Assembly (NCBI RefSeq): GCF_010092445.1
Contig: NZ_CP048031.1
Location: 4,847,032 to 4,911,031, forward strand
Direction: 5' to 3'
Source: Shewanella sp. Arc9-LZ
GTDB taxonomy: Bacteria; Pseudomonadota; Gammaproteobacteria; Enterobacterales; Shewanellaceae
Length of the DNA: 64,000 nucleotides
Program-made: the position numbers and the translations under genes
Part shown: positions 62,828 through 64,000 of the stretch, piece by piece
Layout: the number at the start of each line of letters is the position of its first letter
How positions within the stretch are numbered: the stretch's first letter is position 1
Notes under the pieces: model-generated
The model's input: the letters and a program-made list of their open reading frames with translations, nothing else
Database searches by the model: none
What the model was told of the DNA's origin: nothing

Positions 62828-63082
62828 CTATTTATTACACCTGTCATTTTTAGGGGGGACGGGATCACTACCGCCGGGATGTAAAGGGTGACATTTTAAT
62901 ATGCGTTTCATTGCAAACCAACTACCTTTCACTGTTCCATGTGTTTTTATTGCTTCGATAGCATAATAAGAACAAGTTGGATTGAACCGACACCGCGGTC
63001 CCAATAAAGGGCTGATAAGAATTTGGTAACCACGGATAACCGTAGTTGCTAGCCATTGTAACGGCGACTGAGTTTGCGCCAT
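62828..63082 (-). CDS. yidD: Membrane protein insertion efficiency factor YidD
   Basis: An 84-residue haemolytic-type small protein of the YidD family. It has an amphipathic N-terminal helix ([18 protein letters not shown]) and the cysteine motif [16 protein letters not shown], ending with [14 protein letters not shown]. It overlaps rnpA by 34 bases and precedes yidC by three, so translation is coupled. Confidence 0.95.
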   Translation of the reverse strand: MAQTQSPLQWLATTVIRGYQILISPLLGPRCRFNPTCSYYAIEAIKTHGTVKGSWFAMKRILKCHPLHPGGSDPVPPKNDRCNK

Positions 63083-63405
63083 AGCTTTTCTATTAATTTG
63101 TGTAGTTCTGCATTTTCCATTTCCATCACGCCATTTCTGACTAATACAACGATATCTATATCTGGGATGTCGTGTTGATGTAAACGAAAACTATCTCTTA
63201 TCACACGTTTAATACGATTACGTTGGTTTGCACGTTTAACAAAACGTTTGGCCACAGTTAATCCTAAACGAGGATGTTGCTCTGAATTTGGAATTGCGAG
63301 CAGAGTTATTTCAGCAGAGGATGCTTTGATTGGATTGGAGAATACAGATTTAAATTGCGCGGGAGTTAACAAACGTAACTCCCGCGAAAAGGTATAGCTA
63401 GTCAC
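63049..63405 (-). CDS. rnpA: Ribonuclease P protein component
   Basis: Protein cofactor of RNase P, which matures tRNA 5' ends. The 118 residues contain the RNR motif [22 protein letters not shown] (about 53-74) and start [19 protein letters not shown]. It lies 12 bases after rpmH and overlaps yidD at its 3' end. Confidence 0.96.
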   Translation of the reverse strand: MTSYTFSRELRLLTPAQFKSVFSNPIKASSAEITLLAIPNSEQHPRLGLTVAKRFVKRANQRNRIKRVIRDSFRLHQHDIPDIDIVVLVRNGVMEMENAELHKLIEKLWRKLSRRYNG

Positions 63406-63417
63406 CTAGTTATCTAC

Positions 63418-63555
63418 TTACGCAGATAAACGAGCGCGACCTTTCGCACGGCGACGTGCAAGGACCTTACGGCCGCCTACAGTAGCCATACGAGCGCGGA
63501 AGCCGTGAGAACGCTTGCGCTTCAGGTTGCTAGGTTGAAAAGTACGTTTACTCAT
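63418..63555 (-). CDS. rpmH: 50S ribosomal protein L34
   Basis: A 45-residue, very basic ribosomal protein: [19 protein letters not shown] at the start and a [18 protein letters not shown] end, as in E. coli. First gene of the operon; its promoter is 73-101 bases upstream. Confidence 0.97.
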
Positions 63556-63627
63556 GATGGCAATCCGTCTTTGTTAGTGAATTTACCTTATCTCCAACAT
63601 TAGAGGTAAGGGCAAAAAAGAGGCCGA

Positions 63628-63656
63628 ATTGTAATCACTTTAAGTAGCCTCGTCAA
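63628..63656 (-). promoter_or_regulatory. Sigma-70 promoter of rpmH
   Basis: The minus strand reads TTGACG, 17 bases, TACAAT, about 73-101 bases upstream of the rpmH start. A five-of-six -35 with ideal spacing makes it convincing. Confidence 0.78.
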
Positions 63657-64000
63657 TAACGAAAGTACTTATATGACAAATTTCTGCCAATCTTTATTTG
63701 AAGCTACTATCGATTAAGCACCAGAAGATGTGGATAAGTCTGTGTACAGACACTATATCTTGTGGATCTTTCGTTGTTTCAGTAGATCAAAGAAATGCTA
63801 TTATAGATCAAGGTGGATCGGTTAATAAAGCTGGATTTGCTTGAATCTTGCAATTAATGGATCGATTTTGATCTTCGCTGATCTCAGATATATACACAGA
63901 ATGATCCCGCTGGGGATAATTCTTCTTTAAAGGATAGCGATCATTGTGATCTCCCTATAGAATACACCTCCTTTGATTAAAGATATTTGGGGATAAATAA
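63657..64000 (+). promoter_or_regulatory. Probable dnaA control region with DnaA-box-like sites
   Basis: About 340 non-coding bases up to the window end, where dnaA should start. A perfect minus-strand TTATCCACA lies at 63729-63737, a variant (TGTGGATCT) at 63761-63769, and TGGGGATAA variants at 63911-63919 and 63988-63996. GATC sites are frequent. This fits autorepression of dnaA by DnaA and SeqA/Dam control. It is not scored as the origin because an unwinding element like that at 53.7 kb is not evident. Confidence 0.65.

Overview
The window looks like a replication-origin-proximal piece of a marine gammaproteobacterial chromosome, most likely Shewanella or a close Alteromonadales relative. 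Four things support this: the gene order mioC-oriC-mnmG-rsmG-parA-parB-atpIBEFHAGDC-glmU-(DeoR)-glmS; the rpmH-rnpA-yidD-yidC-mnmE block running up to where dnaA should begin; a TonB-receptor/halogenase-like/SapC carbohydrate module; and the moderate GC and codon style. The genus is inferred from layout and protein resemblance, not from a database search.

Layout. Positions 1-2346 hold a secA copy on the minus strand that lacks its N-terminus and carries seven single-base indels. It lies just downstream of a complete 16S rRNA gene (2844-4385, minus) that has good tandem promoters but no 23S or tRNA gene on the visible side. Positions 4.9-8.2 kb hold ccoG, a small membrane-anchored unknown, a MenB-type naphthoate synthase and a DUF2061 protein behind a Fur-like palindrome.

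Positions 8.3-28.9 kb form the most distinctive region, a galactoside-utilisation locus. It contains a GH42 beta-galactosidase, a GH36 alpha-galactosidase, a GntR/FCD regulator, an SDR sugar dehydrogenase, DgoK, an SMP-30 lactonase, GlpD, GalT, GalK, a secreted alpha/beta hydrolase, a TonB-dependent receptor, a tryptophan-halogenase-like flavoprotein, SapC and a sodium/solute symporter. An AT-rich 11-mer, TATGATAWATA (W = A or T) or a close variant, recurs in most of its control regions. Having alpha- and beta-galactosidases, an exported esterase and GlpD together suggests substrates in which galactose is bound to glycerol (galactosylglycerols or galactolipids). This is an inference.

Positions 29-37.4 kb hold a chemoreceptor with a FliA-like promoter, a probably iron-regulated porin/FMN-binding/PepSY operon, a methyltransferase, rlmI, a shortened DUF805 gene and a fasciclin protein. 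Positions 37.7-42 kb hold glmS, a DeoR regulator and glmU. Positions 42-49 kb hold the complete F1Fo ATP synthase operon. Positions 49.2-53.6 kb hold parB, parA, rsmG and mnmG. Positions 53.56-54.03 kb are a convincing oriC with DnaA boxes, GATC-containing 13-mers and dense GATC sites. Then come mioC, an AgcS symporter, the glutathione-dependent formaldehyde pair fghA/adhC with a divergent LysR regulator, a DEDDh exonuclease, mnmE, yidC, yidD, rnpA and rpmH. The window ends in a second group of DnaA-box-like sites, presumably the dnaA control region.
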